The notes: generated by a model not told the origin, from the sequence alone. 64,000 nucleotides of DNA from Alphaproteobacteria bacterium (GCA_017307275.1 JAFKFK010000021.1:48819-112818), one strand, 5' to 3'; positions 54,908-64,000 are shown, counted from the first letter of the stretch. Program-made: numbers and translations.

Positions 54908-55312
54908 GTGCCCCTTCGGCTGAAGGGGCTGGCCGGTATCGCCATTGCGATGCCGGTCGGCCTCCTTGCCCTCGTCTGGTATCTTGAGAATGTCTACTCA
55001 AGCGGCTGCACGACCACAGTCGCCGGGCAGGGCGTGATTCAGGGCAATATTGGCTACAAGACGACGCGACTACGCTGTAGCCGGGTCGACGACGAGTTCA
55101 TGACGGCCGTGGGACCGCCCGACGGCATGGCCGCTGCCATCGCGACCGTGAAATTCAAACCCGAGTTCGTTCGCGCCGAGAATGCGCACCGCGCGATCTT
55201 TGCCGTCGATGGCCGCGATCTTGCGATCACCCTCGATAGCCTTGGGCGGCCTGTGGAACGCATCGATGTCGAGGCCGGCGGCCGTCGATCAGCGACTCCA
55301 CATCCACGTTAG
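54908..55312 (+). CDS. Hypothetical protein with N-terminal signal anchor
   Basis: 134 residues starting at a GTG 6 bp after the mutase stop. One hydrophobic helix (GLAGIAIAMPVGLLALVWYLENVY) is followed by an exported beta-rich domain with two Cys (SSGCTTTVAGQG, TRLRCSRVDDEF). Not recognised. Its last bases overlap the end of the convergent DUF3108 gene. Confidence 0.6.
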   Translation: MPLRLKGLAGIAIAMPVGLLALVWYLENVYSSGCTTTVAGQGVIQGNIGYKTTRLRCSRVDDEFMTAVGPPDGMAAAIATVKFKPEFVRAENAHRAIFAVDGRDLAITLDSLGRPVERIDVEAGGRRSATPHPR

Positions 55313-56148
55313 CGGCGCATCGCCTGGCTTTCCGCAGGGGTCAGCGGCCGTTCGCGGAAGGAGAGAGTCTTGCCGCGCAGGGTGCCGAAGCCGGTCTGGG
55401 CTTCCATCTTGACCGGATAGCGGATCTGGCTCTGGTCCATGCGCGCCAGCCAAATCTTGATCGGCCGCTCGCGTTCGGTCTCGGCTTCCTTCGGTGCGTC
55501 GTAGAACTCACCGGCAACGCGCTTCGTGTAGATCTCGCAGACCAGCAGGTCGCCCTGCACACCCGGGACATCCGAAGTCGAGCCGGGTTCGGTGCCGACC
55601 TTCTTCAGGATGACGTCGATCCGCCGCTTGCCGTCGTTGCTGGGCACCGTGCGGTCGCAGGCGCCGTCGCCGGCGAAGCCGACGCTCAGAGCTGCCGACA
55701 GGGGATCAAGGGAGCCGCTTTTCTGGTCGTCGGAGATCGACTGCTGCGGCGTGGGCTTCCATTCCGGGTTGTGAGTTTCCGACATCTTGTTGCCGGCATA
55801 CTGGGCAATCCAGGTTCGCGGCTTGTCGCCGACGACGATCGAAAGCGAGCCGGCGCTGGGCCGGGCTCCGGCGGCCGTGAAGCCGCCCCAGGCGCGGTTG
55901 CGGCCGTCATAGTGAATGGTGACCGCGCGCAGCAGCCCTTCCTTGAAGGTGCGGGTCTCGACGTCGTAGTTGGCGCCGTTGAAGCGCGCCGTCAGGTCAA
56001 TGCGGAAGCCGGAAAGGCCCGCAAAGGTAATTTCATAGGAGATGTCGACCTGGCGGGCATCCTGGGCGGCGCCCGGTGTGCCTGCGCTGAGACCGCCCGT
56101 GACGCCCATGCTCAAAGCAACCGTCAGCAAGGCCTTACGAAATCTCAT
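55309..56148 (-). CDS. Exported DUF3108-family protein
   Basis: 279 residues from the ATG at 56148 with AAAGGGA upstream. Signal peptide ends near GAAQD. The DUF3108 body reads VDISYEITFAGLSGFRIDLTARFNGANYDVETRTFKEGLL, later DVILKKVGTEPGSTSDVPGVQGDLLVCEIYTKRVAGEFYDAP and IKIWLARMDQSQIRYPVKMEAQTGFGTLRG. Members are periplasmic beta proteins of unknown role. Confidence 0.85.
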   Translation of the reverse strand: MRFRKALLTVALSMGVTGGLSAGTPGAAQDARQVDISYEITFAGLSGFRIDLTARFNGANYDVETRTFKEGLLRAVTIHYDGRNRAWGGFTAAGARPSAGSLSIVVGDKPRTWIAQYAGNKMSETHNPEWKPTPQQSISDDQKSGSLDPLSAALSVGFAGDGACDRTVPSNDGKRRIDVILKKVGTEPGSTSDVPGVQGDLLVCEIYTKRVAGEFYDAPKEAETERERPIKIWLARMDQSQIRYPVKMEAQTGFGTLRGKTLSFRERPLTPAESQAMRR

Positions 56149-56252
56149 GAAATCCCTTTCCAAAGGGGGCTTACTTCAGGTGTCCCAGCACGATAGAAGG
56201 CCGACGACCCCTGCGCCACTAAGACTGTACGTCCAATAAGGCAATTTTGGTC

Positions 56253-58121
56253 ATGTCGCCGTCCGATAACGAAACTGTTCCCAAGGTGGGCGCCTCGCGC
56301 ACCTGGGGGGTCATGGCCATACTTGGTCGCCATTTGTGGCCGAAGGGTGAAAAGACCCTGCGCCTGCGCGTGGTCATCGCGCTGGCGATGCTGGTCCTCG
56401 CCAAGGTCGTCGCGGTCTATGTCCCGCTGCTCTACAAGCAGGCGGTCGATGCGCTGGGGTCGACGGCGGCGCAGGCCATCGCCGTACCCGTCGTGCTGAT
56501 CCTGGCTTACGGGGCCGCGCGCATCCTCTCGCAGGCGTTCGGTGAAATCCGCGACGCGGTGTTTGCGCCCGTCTCGCAGCGCGCGATCCGCAATCTCGCG
56601 CTGGAGGTCTTCGACCATCTGCATGCCCTGTCGTTGCGCTATCACCTGGAACGACAGACTGGCGGCCTGAGTCGCGTCATCGAGCGCGGCACCCAGGGCA
56701 TGGAATTCCTGATCCGCTTCACGACCTTCAACATCCTGCCGACGCTGCTGGAGATTGCGCTGGTCGGTGGCATCCTGTGGAGCCTCTACGACTGGCGCTT
56801 TTCCGTCATCACCCTCGTGGTGATCGCCGGCTACATCGTCTTCTCGATCATGCTTTCGGAGTGGCGCATCAAGTTCGTGCGGCGCATGAACGATGCCGAT
56901 ACCGAGGCCAATGCCAAGGCAATCGACAGTCTGCTGAACTACGAGACGGTGAAGTATTTCGGCAACGAAGTGCACGAAGCGCGCCGCTTCGACGTTGGCC
57001 GTCGCCGCTACGAAATCGCGGCCATCCGCTCCAGCCGAACCCTCTCGCTGCTCAACATCGGCCAGGGAACCATCATCTCGATCGGCCTGGTCGCCGTCAT
57101 GGTGATGGCGGGCTCCGGCGTCGTGGAGGGAACGATGACCATCGGCGACTTCGTCGCCGTGAACACCTTCCTCATCCAGCTCTACATGCCGCTCAACATG
57201 CTGGGGTTCGCCTACCGCGAAATCCGCAATGCGCTGGTCAACATGGAGAAGATGTTCGGCCTGCTGGAAGTACCGGCCGAGATCGCCGACCGGCCGGGCG
57301 CGCCGGCCCTCAAGGTCGCGGGCGGCGAGATCGTGTTCGATCATGTCGATTTCCACTACGAGCCGGCGCGACCGATCCTGCACGATGTCAGCTTCCGCGT
57401 GCCGGCGGGCAATACGGTGGCGATCGTGGGGTCGAGCGGCGCCGGCAAGTCGACCGTGTCGCGCATCCTGTTCCGCTTCTACGACGTGGCCTCGGGCAGC
57501 GTGCGCATCGACGGCCAGGACATCCGCGAAGTGACGCAGTCGAGCCTGCGCGCCGCCATCGGCGTGGTGCCGCAGGACACCGTCCTGTTCAACGACACGA
57601 TCTACTACAACATCGCCTATGGCCGGCCGGGGGCGACGCGCGAAGAGGTCGAGCAGGCCGCGCGCCTGGCCCGCATCCACGATTTCATCATGGCGCTGCC
57701 CCAGGGCTACGAGGCGACGGTTGGCGAGCGTGGTCTGAAGCTTTCGGGTGGCGAGAAACAGCGCGTGGCGATTGCCCGGACGATCCTGAAGAATCCGGCA
57801 ATCCTGCTGTTCGACGAGGCGACCAGCGCTCTCGATACGCGCACCGAGCAGGAAATCCAGCGCTCGCTGGAAGAGGTGAGTCGCGGCCGCACGACGGTGG
57901 TCATCGCCCACCGGCTCTCGACCATCATCAATGCCGACGAGATCATCGTGCTCGATCGCGGCAGGGTCGTCGAACGCGGACATCACGCCGATCTGCTGGC
58001 CATGAATGGCGCCTATGCCGAGATGTGGCGCCGCCAGCAGGAAGCCGCGGCCGAGGCCGAGCGTCACGTCGAGGAGCCGCCGTCCCTGCGGTCGGAAGGT
58101 CATCTGCGTGTCGCCGAGTAA
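56253..58121 (+). CDS. ATM1-type (ABCB7-like) ABC exporter, fused TMD-NBD
   Basis: 622 residues. Residues 1-310 form the six-helix membrane domain; the ABCB7/ATM1 hallmark region SLRYHLERQTGGLSRVIERGTQGMEFL is present. The ATPase domain has Walker A GSSGAGKSTVSRIL, signature LSGGEKQRVAIARTIL, Walker B AILLFDEATSALD and H-loop AHRLSTI. Bacterial ATM1 proteins export glutathione-bound metals or sulfur species and give heavy-metal tolerance. It is followed closely by an MFS gene. Confidence 0.9.
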   Translation: MSPSDNETVPKVGASRTWGVMAILGRHLWPKGEKTLRLRVVIALAMLVLAKVVAVYVPLLYKQAVDALGSTAAQAIAVPVVLILAYGAARILSQAFGEIRDAVFAPVSQRAIRNLALEVFDHLHALSLRYHLERQTGGLSRVIERGTQGMEFLIRFTTFNILPTLLEIALVGGILWSLYDWRFSVITLVVIAGYIVFSIMLSEWRIKFVRRMNDADTEANAKAIDSLLNYETVKYFGNEVHEARRFDVGRRRYEIAAIRSSRTLSLLNIGQGTIISIGLVAVMVMAGSGVVEGTMTIGDFVAVNTFLIQLYMPLNMLGFAYREIRNALVNMEKMFGLLEVPAEIADRPGAPALKVAGGEIVFDHVDFHYEPARPILHDVSFRVPAGNTVAIVGSSGAGKSTVSRILFRFYDVASGSVRIDGQDIREVTQSSLRAAIGVVPQDTVLFNDTIYYNIAYGRPGATREEVEQAARLARIHDFIMALPQGYEATVGERGLKLSGGEKQRVAIARTILKNPAILLFDEATSALDTRTEQEIQRSLEEVSRGRTTVVIAHRLSTIINADEIIVLDRGRVVERGHHADLLAMNGAYAEMWRRQQEAAAEAERHVEEPPSLRSEGHLRVAE

Positions 58122-59274
58122 TGTAGCTTCCGCGGGCGCCGCCAATCCCTGGCGCGCACTGCTGCCAATCTACCTCGCCTGCCTCGCTTTCGGCATCCAG
58201 GTCGGCACCTCCATGCCGCTGGTGCCGCTGGCGCTGGAGCGGCAGGGCGTCGACAAATTCATGATCGGTGTCGTGGGCGCGGCCTGGGGCCTGGGCATGA
58301 TCGCCACCACGCCGTTCGTTCCGGCTCTGGTCGCGCGGCTGGGCGCGGTGCCGCTGATCTGCGGATCGGCGGTCATCAGTGCGGTGCTGTCGGCGTTGTT
58401 TGCCTTCACCGACGGTGTGCCGCTGTGGTTCGCGCTCACTCTCCTGCAAGGCGTGGTCGGTGGCATCCCCTGGGTCGTGAGCGAGATCTGGATCAATCTC
58501 GTGGTCGACGAGAAACGCCGTGGCCGCGCCATGGCGGTTTACGCGACCCTGATTGCCGTCGGTATGGCGCTCGGTCCGCTGATCCTGCAGTTCGTCGGCC
58601 TCTATGGGCCGCGGCCCTTTCTGGTCGCCGCCGGCATCATGCTCGTCGTCATCCTGCCGCTGCTGCCGGCATGGAAGTCCGCGCCGCCGGTGAAGCTGGT
58701 CGAGAACAGCGGTATGTGGCGCGTGGTGCGGGCTGCACCTGTGGCCATGCTGGCGGCCTTCGCCTGCGGGCTGGGGGAGCAGGTCGCCTTCAGCTTTCTG
58801 CCGATCTTCGCGGTCGGCGCAAATGTCTCTGCCGAAACGGGCGCGCTGTGGCTCTCGGCGTTCGTGATCGGCAACATCGTTCTTCAGTGGCCGATCGGCT
58901 GGGCGGCCGACGAACTCGATCGCCGTTCCGTGCTGGCAGTCTGCGCATTGGCGAGTGCGGCGCTGGTGGCGTCGATCGGCTTCATCGATCCGCAGTCGTA
59001 CGGCATCCTGGGCGTGCTGGTGCTGTGGGGCGGTATTTCCTTCGGCATCTACACCGTCGGTCTGGCGCTGCTGGGGCAACATTTCAGCGGTGGCGACATT
59101 GCCCGTGCCAATGCGGCTTTCACCATCATGTATACCGTGGCGGGCCTGGTCGGCCGGCCGATTGCCGGCGGCGCCATGGATGTGATGGGCCGGTCTGGCA
59201 TGACCTTCACCTTGATGTTTTTCTACGCCCTCGCAGGCGTGGCCGCCTTGCTGGCAATGCGCCGTCGCGGCTGA
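58108..59274 (+). CDS. MFS transporter
   Basis: 388 residues from a GTG at 58108 that overlaps the exporter gene by 14 bp and has GGAAGG upstream. About 12 hydrophobic segments occur, beginning LLPIYLACLAFGIQVGTSMPLVPLALE; the intracellular loop VVDEKRRGRAMAVYATL is of the drug/sugar-exporter type. The substrate is unknown. It probably shares the transcript of the ATM1-type exporter and meaB. Confidence 0.87.
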   Translation: MSPSNVASAGAANPWRALLPIYLACLAFGIQVGTSMPLVPLALERQGVDKFMIGVVGAAWGLGMIATTPFVPALVARLGAVPLICGSAVISAVLSALFAFTDGVPLWFALTLLQGVVGGIPWVVSEIWINLVVDEKRRGRAMAVYATLIAVGMALGPLILQFVGLYGPRPFLVAAGIMLVVILPLLPAWKSAPPVKLVENSGMWRVVRAAPVAMLAAFACGLGEQVAFSFLPIFAVGANVSAETGALWLSAFVIGNIVLQWPIGWAADELDRRSVLAVCALASAALVASIGFIDPQSYGILGVLVLWGGISFGIYTVGLALLGQHFSGGDIARANAAFTIMYTVAGLVGRPIAGGAMDVMGRSGMTFTLMFFYALAGVAALLAMRRRG

Positions 59275-59288
59275 TAAACCTCCGCCGC

Positions 59289-60287
59289 ATGAGCGCGTCT
59301 GTCGCCATATCGGATAGTTCCGCCGATCCGCTGCTTGCGCCGTTGCTCGCAGGCGACCGGCGGGCACTGGCGCAAGCCATCACCCTGATCGAATCGACGC
59401 GCAGCGACCACCGCGCGCGGGCCGACGCGCTGCTTGCCGCGATACTGCCGCACAGCGGCAAATCGGTGCGGCTCGGCATCACCGGCGTGCCGGGCGTCGG
59501 CAAGTCGACCCTGATTGAACGCTTCGGCCTTTCGCTGCTCGACCAGGGACGCTCGCTCGCCGTGTTGGCAATCGATCCCTCCTCGAAACGCGGGGGCGGC
59601 TCGATCCTGGGCGACAAGACACGCATGGAAGAGCTGTCGCGCCGGCATGAGGCCTTCATCCGGCCGTCGCCGGCGGGCATCACCTTGGGCGGCGTAGCCC
59701 GGCGTACGCGCGAGACCATGTTGCTCGTCGAGGCCGCGGGTTTCGACACGGTGATTGTCGAGACGGTGGGCGTCGGCCAGTCCGAGACGGCCGTCGCCGA
59801 CATGGTCGACATGTTCATCGTGCTGTTGCTGCCTGCGGGCGGCGACGATCTGCAGGGCATCAAGCGCGGCGTGATCGAACTCGCCGACCTGATCGTGGTC
59901 AACAAGGCCGACGGCGATCTCAAGGCCACGGCGAAGCGGTCGGCTTCCGATTATCAGCACGCGCTGCGCATGTTGCGCTCGCCGACGGTTGGCTGGACGC
60001 CCGAGGTCGCGACCTCCTCCGCCCAGACGGGCGAGGGCGTCGCCGAGATCTGGCAGGTCGTCGAACGATTCAATGCGGCCGTCGGCGAGAAGGGTATTGC
60101 CCGGCGCCGGGCGGAGCAGGCCCGAGCCTGGATGTGGAACGAGGTCGGCGAGACGCTCTTGGCCGAGCTGCGCCGCCATCCCGAGGTTCGCAAGCTGGTC
60201 GGCGGCCTGGAGCGCGAAGTCGAGGCAGGCCGGGCTACCCCGGCGGCGGCGGCCCGGCGTATGCTAGAGGCCTTCCATGGCCGCTAA
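59289..60287 (+). CDS. meaB: MeaB/ArgK-type GTPase chaperone of methylmalonyl-CoA mutase
   Basis: 332 residues. P-loop [18 protein letters not shown], switch region [20 protein letters not shown], base-recognition VVNKADGDL and the [18 protein letters not shown] motif. It gates adenosylcobalamin loading of methylmalonyl-CoA mutase and protects it from inactivation. It fits the mutase at 52745-54901, though the two are not adjacent. It overlaps the next gene by 11 bp. Confidence 0.93.
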   Translation: MSASVAISDSSADPLLAPLLAGDRRALAQAITLIESTRSDHRARADALLAAILPHSGKSVRLGITGVPGVGKSTLIERFGLSLLDQGRSLAVLAIDPSSKRGGGSILGDKTRMEELSRRHEAFIRPSPAGITLGGVARRTRETMLLVEAAGFDTVIVETVGVGQSETAVADMVDMFIVLLLPAGGDDLQGIKRGVIELADLIVVNKADGDLKATAKRSASDYQHALRMLRSPTVGWTPEVATSSAQTGEGVAEIWQVVERFNAAVGEKGIARRRAEQARAWMWNEVGETLLAELRRHPEVRKLVGGLEREVEAGRATPAAAARRMLEAFHGR

Positions 60288-60759
60288 ATCTTTCATAAAG
60301 CGCGCCCGCCGCGCTGCCGAAGCCCAGAAGGAGCCCTTCTGGAAGCGGAAGACCCTGGCTCAGATGACCAAGCAGGAATGGGAATCCCTCTGCGACGGCT
60401 GCGGCATGTGCTGCGTCAACAAGCTGGAATACGAAGGCACGGGCGAGCTCGCGCAGACCGATACCTGCTGCAAGCTCCTGGACCCCAAGACGGCCCGTTG
60501 CCGGGACTACAAGAACCGCAAGAAGATCGTGCCGGACTGCATCCAGCTCACCCCAAAGGTTGTGGCCAAGATGGATTGGCTCCCCAAGACCTGTGGGTAC
60601 CGGCTGGTCCATTTCGGCCAGGACCTCTATTGGTGGCACCCCCTGATTTCGGGCGATCCGAACACTGTGCACGAGGCGGGAATCTCGGCCCGGGGCCGGG
60701 TGATTCCTGAGGATCAGGTCGAGGATATTAGCGAAAGAGTGGTGGACTGGTTTGCTTGA
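60277..60759 (+). CDS. YcgN/YkgJ-family cysteine-cluster protein
   Basis: 160 residues. Conserved Cys pattern [14 protein letters not shown] near residue 38, then [30 protein letters not shown] and PKTCGYRLV; the motif probably binds a Fe-S cluster or Zn. The family (UPF0260) has no established function. It overlaps meaB and precedes the rpmB promoter and terminator structure. Confidence 0.88.
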   Translation: MAAKSFIKRARRAAEAQKEPFWKRKTLAQMTKQEWESLCDGCGMCCVNKLEYEGTGELAQTDTCCKLLDPKTARCRDYKNRKKIVPDCIQLTPKVVAKMDWLPKTCGYRLVHFGQDLYWWHPLISGDPNTVHEAGISARGRVIPEDQVEDISERVVDWFA

Positions 60760-60784
60760 CGGGACCTGCTTCGGCCCGTAAAAA
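60756..60784 (+). promoter_or_regulatory. Sigma-70-type promoter for rpmB
   Basis: TTGACG (60756-60761), a 17-bp spacer and TAAAAA (60779-60784). The -35 lies over the stop codon of the YcgN-family gene. The expected start is near 60791, only a few bases before the hairpin listed next. Confidence 0.55.
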
Positions 60785-60793
60785 GCCCGCCTT

Positions 60794-60819
60794 CCCGCCC
60801 TTCGGCGGGATCGTTTTTT
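60794..60819 (+). terminator. Intrinsic terminator hairpin just upstream of rpmB
   Basis: CCCGCC (60794-60799), loop CTTC, GGCGGG (60804-60809), then ATCG and six T (60814-60819). It would end the meaB-ycgN transcript, but its last T is only 13 bp before the rpmB ATG. The rpmB promoter therefore reads through this hairpin as its own 5' leader. Confidence 0.65.
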
Positions 60820-60832
60820 AGCGGATATCGCC

Positions 60833-61144
60833 ATGCCTCGTCGTTGCGCCCTTTCGGGCAAGGCCGTTCAGTACGGCAACAATGTGAGCCACGCGAACAA
60901 CAAGTCGCGGCGTCGCTTCATGTCCAACCTGCAGGTTGCCTCGGTCCTGTCCGATGCGCTGGGCCACTCTGTGCGCCTGCGCCTGACTCCCCGCGGCATC
61001 AAGACGATCGAGCACAATGGCGGCATCGACGCCTACCTGCTCGGCACCAACGACAGCAAGCTCAGCCCGGAGATGAAGGTGCTGAAGCGTCGCGTCGTGT
61101 CGGCCAAGACCAAGAAGGACGCCAAGGTCGCAGCCGCGGCCTAA
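60833..61144 (+). CDS. rpmB: 50S ribosomal protein L28
   Basis: 103 residues, the longer alphaproteobacterial form. Signatures: MPRRCALSGKAVQYGNNVSHANNKSRRRFMSNLQ and LRLTPRGIKTIEHNGGIDAYL, then a Lys-rich tail. It is a component of the large ribosomal subunit near the L1 stalk base. The ribosome site is weak. Confidence 0.96.
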   Translation: MPRRCALSGKAVQYGNNVSHANNKSRRRFMSNLQVASVLSDALGHSVRLRLTPRGIKTIEHNGGIDAYLLGTNDSKLSPEMKVLKRRVVSAKTKKDAKVAAAA

Positions 61145-61159
61145 GGTCTTCCTTTCTCT

Positions 61160-61181
61160 CCTCCCCAATCGGTTGGGGAGG
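61160..61181. other. Stem-loop between convergent rpmB and the phytase-like gene
   Basis: CCTCCCCAA (61160-61168), loop TCGG, TTGGGGAGG (61173-61181): a perfect 9-bp stem. No T-run follows on either strand, so it may stop RNA decay or assist Rho-type termination for both convergent genes. Confidence 0.6.
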
Positions 61182-61187
61182 ACGGCG

Positions 61188-62183
61188 CTACGGCGCCAGC
61201 TCGAACAGCATCAAGATATTGCGCTGAAGCGGATTGAAGTTGTCATCCGAGATCAGCCACAGCAGCGTCTCGCCGCGTGCGCCGCGGCTCGATGACAGGC
61301 CTTCGAGATTGTCGACTGGATAGGGCGAGGCGAGGAACGCGAGTTCTTCCGCCTTCACTGTCGCGTCCGGCTTGAGCTGGGCAGCGTCGAAGCGCATGGC
61401 CCGCACGCGCACGCCGCGTATCAGATCGAACGCCCGTTCGAGGATCGCAAAGGAACCGTCGGGGAGCGCCGTGATGGCGGTCGGCCGGAAGTCGGGGATC
61501 GTGGCGTAGCTGAAGCTGCTCCAGGTGTAGCGGCCGTTCCCGGCGGGCTTCCCGATCCAACCGACGACCGACTCGGGCTTGAGGCTGTATTCCTCGCTGA
61601 TCGCAATCACGGTGCCATCGGCCAGTGCCGTCAGCGCCTCGATGCCGCCGTTGGAAGGCTGGCGGCCGATATCGGCCGGCCCCTCGATCGGCAGCGGCGT
61701 CGCGTCGAGCGTGTGGTAATGCCACAGCCGGTGCCGGCGTTCGAAGGCCACCAGCCAGGAGCCGTCGGGCAGGCGCGCCATCGCTTCGGCATCGGCTTCG
61801 GCCTTCTTCTCGATCAGCTTGCCGTCGAGGCCGTGCATCTGGCCGATCTTCGCCGCGCTCAGGCCAGCGAGATCGCCTTTGGCATTGTAGTCGATGGTGG
61901 CGGTGAGCCAGGCACCTTCATCCGAGATCGAGGTGAGCGCACGGCCATCTGGCGTGACGTACAGGTCGGACCAGCCGCCGAAGTTGGGCGAGTCCGCCTT
62001 CATCTCGATGCCGCCGCGCCAGATCAGACGGCCGATACGTGTCGCGTCCGGCTCGTCGAGCTTGAAGGTGAGCGCGGAGCTGTGGATCGCGACCGGCTTT
62101 TCCTGCGCCTCGGCCGGGGGTGGCGAGACGCTGGTGCAGGCCGCGACGAGCAGGCAGAGCGTAAGAAGGAAGCGGTTCGCCAC
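61188..62183 (-). CDS. Esterase-like/phytase-like family lipoprotein
   Basis: 331 residues from a GTG at 62183, 5 bp after the cobT stop. The lipobox is LCLLVAACTS. The phytase-like beta-propeller domain (PF13449 type) is seen in DLYVTPDGRALTSISDEGAWL, EAMARLPDGSWLVAFERRHRLWHY and NGGIEALTALADGTVIAISEE. Domain members may bind Ca2+ and hydrolyse phosphate or ester bonds, but few are characterised. There is no visible ribosome site, so translation may depend on cobT. Confidence 0.75.
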   Translation of the reverse strand: MANRFLLTLCLLVAACTSVSPPPAEAQEKPVAIHSSALTFKLDEPDATRIGRLIWRGGIEMKADSPNFGGWSDLYVTPDGRALTSISDEGAWLTATIDYNAKGDLAGLSAAKIGQMHGLDGKLIEKKAEADAEAMARLPDGSWLVAFERRHRLWHYHTLDATPLPIEGPADIGRQPSNGGIEALTALADGTVIAISEEYSLKPESVVGWIGKPAGNGRYTWSSFSYATIPDFRPTAITALPDGSFAILERAFDLIRGVRVRAMRFDAAQLKPDATVKAEELAFLASPYPVDNLEGLSSSRGARGETLLWLISDDNFNPLQRNILMLFELAP

Positions 62184-62188
62184 CGGAG

Positions 62189-64000
62189 TTAGGCGGCGCG
62201 CTTGCCGGACTTGCCGCTGGTCTTTCCTGGCGTTGCCTTGGCGCCGCCGCGGCCACCACGCTGGCCGCCGCCACGAGCCGCGCGCACGTCCTTGGCATCC
62301 TCCTCGTCGAACAACGAGGCGAGCTGCTCCATCATCGTGCCGCCGAGCTGGTCGGCATCGACGATGGTGACGGCGCGACGGTAGTAGCGCGTGACGTCGT
62401 GGCCGATGCCGATGGCAATCAGCTCGACCGGCGAGCGCGTCTCGATCCAGTCGATGACATCGCGCAGATGGCGTTCGAGATAGTTGCCCGGATTGACCGA
62501 CAGCGTGGAGTCGTCGACCGGCGCACCGTCCGAGATCACCATCATGATCTTGCGCTCTTCGGGGCGCGGCAGCAGGCGATTGTGTGCCCACAGCAGCGCT
62601 TCGCCGTCGATGTTCTCCTTGAGGATACCCTCGCGCAGCATCAGGCCGAGATTCTTGCGGGCGCGGCGCCACGGGGCGTCGGCCGGCTTGTAGATGATGT
62701 GGCGCAGATCGTTGAGACGGCCCGGATTGGCCGGCTTGCCGGCGGCGAGCCACTGCTCGCGGCTCTGGCCGCCCTTCCAGGCGCGCGTCGTGAAGCCGAG
62801 GATCTCGACCTTGACGCCGCAGCGCTCAAGCGTGCGGGCCAGGATGTCGGCACTCATCGCCGCGACCGTGATCGGCCGGCCGCGCATGGAACCGGAATTG
62901 TCGATCAGCAGCGACACGACGGTGTCGCGGAAGTTCGTGTCCTTCTCCTTCTTGAAGGAAAGGGCATGCATGGGATTGGCGACAATGCGCGCCAGGCGCG
63001 CGGCGTCGAGCGTGCCTTCGTCGAGGTCGAAGTCCCAGGAGCGGTTCTGCTGCGCCATCAGGCGACGCTGCAGGCGGTTGGCGAGCTTGCCGATCACGCC
63101 CTGCAGGTGCGAGAGCTGCTGGTCCAAGTGATTGCGCAGGCGGCCGAGTTCTTCGGCGTCGCAAAGCTGGTCGGCTTCGACGATCTCGTCGAACTTCACC
63201 GTATAAGCGTGATACTGCTGGCCCAGCGGTTCGTTGCTGAGCGCGCCCGGCGGCAGCCACGGACGTTCCGCGCGGCCCGGCTCTTCCTCGTCGCCCGAGC
63301 CCATCTGCATCTCGGTCTGGGCCTGGTCGGCGACGGTTTCCGATGCATCTTCCTGCTCGGATGCGTCCTCGGTCTCTTCGCCCTGGGCGCCGTAGCCCTG
63401 GGTCTCGCTCGAATCGCTCTGATCGTCGCCGGTCTCGTTGGACTGACCGTCGGCGTTCTCCTGATCCTGGCTCTCCTCGGTGTCGTCGTCCTGCAAGTCG
63501 GCCGATTCGTCGCCGAGCTTGAGGTCGCGGATGAGCTGGCGCGCGGCGCGCGCGAAGGTTTCCTGATTGCCGAGCGCATCGCGCAGCTTCTGGAAGTCGC
63601 GGCCAGCCGCGCTTTCCACGTCGGCGCGCCACATGTCGACCATCGCCTTGGCCGCCTCAGGTGGCGCAGCGCCAAGCAGCTGCTCGCGCGCAATCAGCCC
63701 GATCACGTCGGCGAGCGGCGCGTCTTCCTTGGTCTTGATGCGGGCATGGCCGCGCTGGTCGGAGCGCTGGCGCCACAGAGCTGCGAGATTGTCGGCGACG
63801 CCGGCCATCTTGCGGGCGCCCAGGGCTTCGACGCGGACCTGTTCGACAGCCTCGAAGATCGCACGGGCGGTCTCGCCGCGCGGCACGCGGCGCAGATGGG
63901 TCTTGCGGTCGTGATGGCGCAGCTTCGGCGCCATCGAATCGGCCTCGCCGCGGACACGGCTTACATCCTCGACCGGCAGGTCGCGTGCCGGCACGGTGAT
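62189..64000 (-). CDS. cobT: Aerobic cobaltochelatase subunit CobT, 5' end outside the window
   Basis: The frame is open to the window edge (603 codons); about 70 N-terminal residues are probably missing. Visible parts are the N-terminal [28 protein letters not shown], an acidic low-complexity middle (many Glu/Asp/Gln, about bases 63260-63510) and a C-terminal VWA domain with a MIDAS DNSGSM at about 62900. With CobN and CobS it inserts Co2+ into hydrogenobyrinic acid a,c-diamide using ATP. The methylmalonyl-CoA mutase in this window uses the product cofactor. Confidence 0.92.
   Translation of the reverse strand: MTVPARDLPVEDVSRVRGEADSMAPKLRHHDRKTHLRRVPRGETARAIFEAVEQVRVEALGARKMAGVADNLAALWRQRSDQRGHARIKTKEDAPLADVIGLIAREQLLGAAPPEAAKAMVDMWRADVESAAGRDFQKLRDALGNQETFARAARQLIRDLKLGDESADLQDDDTEESQDQENADGQSNETGDDQSDSSETQGYGAQGEETEDASEQEDASETVADQAQTEMQMGSGDEEEPGRAERPWLPPGALSNEPLGQQYHAYTVKFDEIVEADQLCDAEELGRLRNHLDQQLSHLQGVIGKLANRLQRRLMAQQNRSWDFDLDEGTLDAARLARIVANPMHALSFKKEKDTNFRDTVVSLLIDNSGSMRGRPITVAAMSADILARTLERCGVKVEILGFTTRAWKGGQSREQWLAAGKPANPGRLNDLRHIIYKPADAPWRRARKNLGLMLREGILKENIDGEALLWAHNRLLPRPEERKIMMVISDGAPVDDSTLSVNPGNYLERHLRDVIDWIETRSPVELIAIGIGHDVTRYYRRAVTIVDADQLGGTMMEQLASLFDEEDAKDVRAARGGGQRGGRGGAKATPGKTSGKSGKRAA

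Overview
The window is a GC-rich, gene-dense bacterial chromosome segment of about 64 kb. It carries roughly 63 protein genes, no rRNA or tRNA that I can see, no insertion sequence and no CRISPR array. The gene set points to an aerobic, heterotrophic alphaproteobacterium. The pointers are an aerobic CobT cobaltochelatase, an ECF-sigma/NrsF pair with a Caulobacter-style SigF regulon, an ATM1-type exporter, a five-gene hut cluster of the HutF type, a bkd complex, methylmalonyl-CoA mutase plus MeaB, and three orphan Bug-type (TctC-like) binding proteins. Soil or freshwater genera such as Reyranella or relatives of Bradyrhizobium fit, but the genus cannot be fixed from this sequence alone.

Layout. 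1-4.8 kb: a membrane adenylate cyclase (5' end outside the window), a methyltransferase, and an ABC importer made of a binding-protein/permease fusion plus a second permease, with no ATPase nearby. 4.8-8.3 kb: an SDR, SodC, a D-cysteine desulfhydrase-like enzyme and a Bug binding protein. 8.4-15 kb: histidine degradation, hutC-hutF diverging from hutI-hutH-hutU, with a palindromic site in the 30-bp gap. 15-16 kb: a lower-GC patch with an unknown gene and a coding remnant. 16-23 kb: fpr, a MarR regulator, then the branched-chain 2-oxoacid dehydrogenase operon. 23-28.7 kb: an M20 hydrolase, a second HutC-type regulator and an ABC transporter/PhyH-dioxygenase operon with a textbook HutC-type operator at its promoter. 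28.8-30.2 kb: an ECF41-type sigma factor and its carboxymuconolactone-decarboxylase partner, with the ECF41 promoter motif visible between them. 30-33.7 kb: a glycine-zipper lipoprotein, a Bug protein, a CaiB-type CoA transferase and small unknowns.

33.7-37.4 kb is the most interesting segment. An ECF sigma factor with its NrsF membrane anti-sigma factor is transcribed away from a four-gene operon: a DUF2282 precursor peptide with four cysteines, a DUF692 (MNIO) peptide-modifying enzyme, a DUF2063 partner protein and DoxX. This is a bufferin/Gig-type metallophore RiPP locus. Both divergent promoters carry the same GTAACG-N16-CGAA element, so the sigma factor probably drives itself and the peptide operon.

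37.3-45 kb: an acyl carrier protein overlapping doxX tail to tail, a uracil-DNA glycosylase-family protein, RidA, two exported proteins including a MORN-repeat protein, a LigI-like amidohydrolase, an SDR, and a cobalt-type nitrile hydratase operon with a His-rich alpha subunit. 45-51.5 kb: a cyclase with an SRPBCC/DUF5939 front end, an HSL-type esterase, a second desulfhydrase-like enzyme, an alpha/beta-hydrolase that has lost its catalytic residues, a Bug protein and a GST. 51.5-64 kb: PHA depolymerase, methylmalonyl-CoA mutase, a DUF3108 protein, an ATM1-type exporter, an MFS transporter, MeaB, a YcgN-family protein, ribosomal protein L28, a phytase-like lipoprotein and CobT (5' end outside the window).

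Metabolic theme: histidine and branched-chain amino acids feed glutamate and acyl-CoA pools. Propionyl-CoA from valine and isoleucine would pass through the B12-dependent mutase with its MeaB chaperone, and CobT supplies the cobalt-insertion step for that cofactor. Nitrile hydratase is a second cobalt user.
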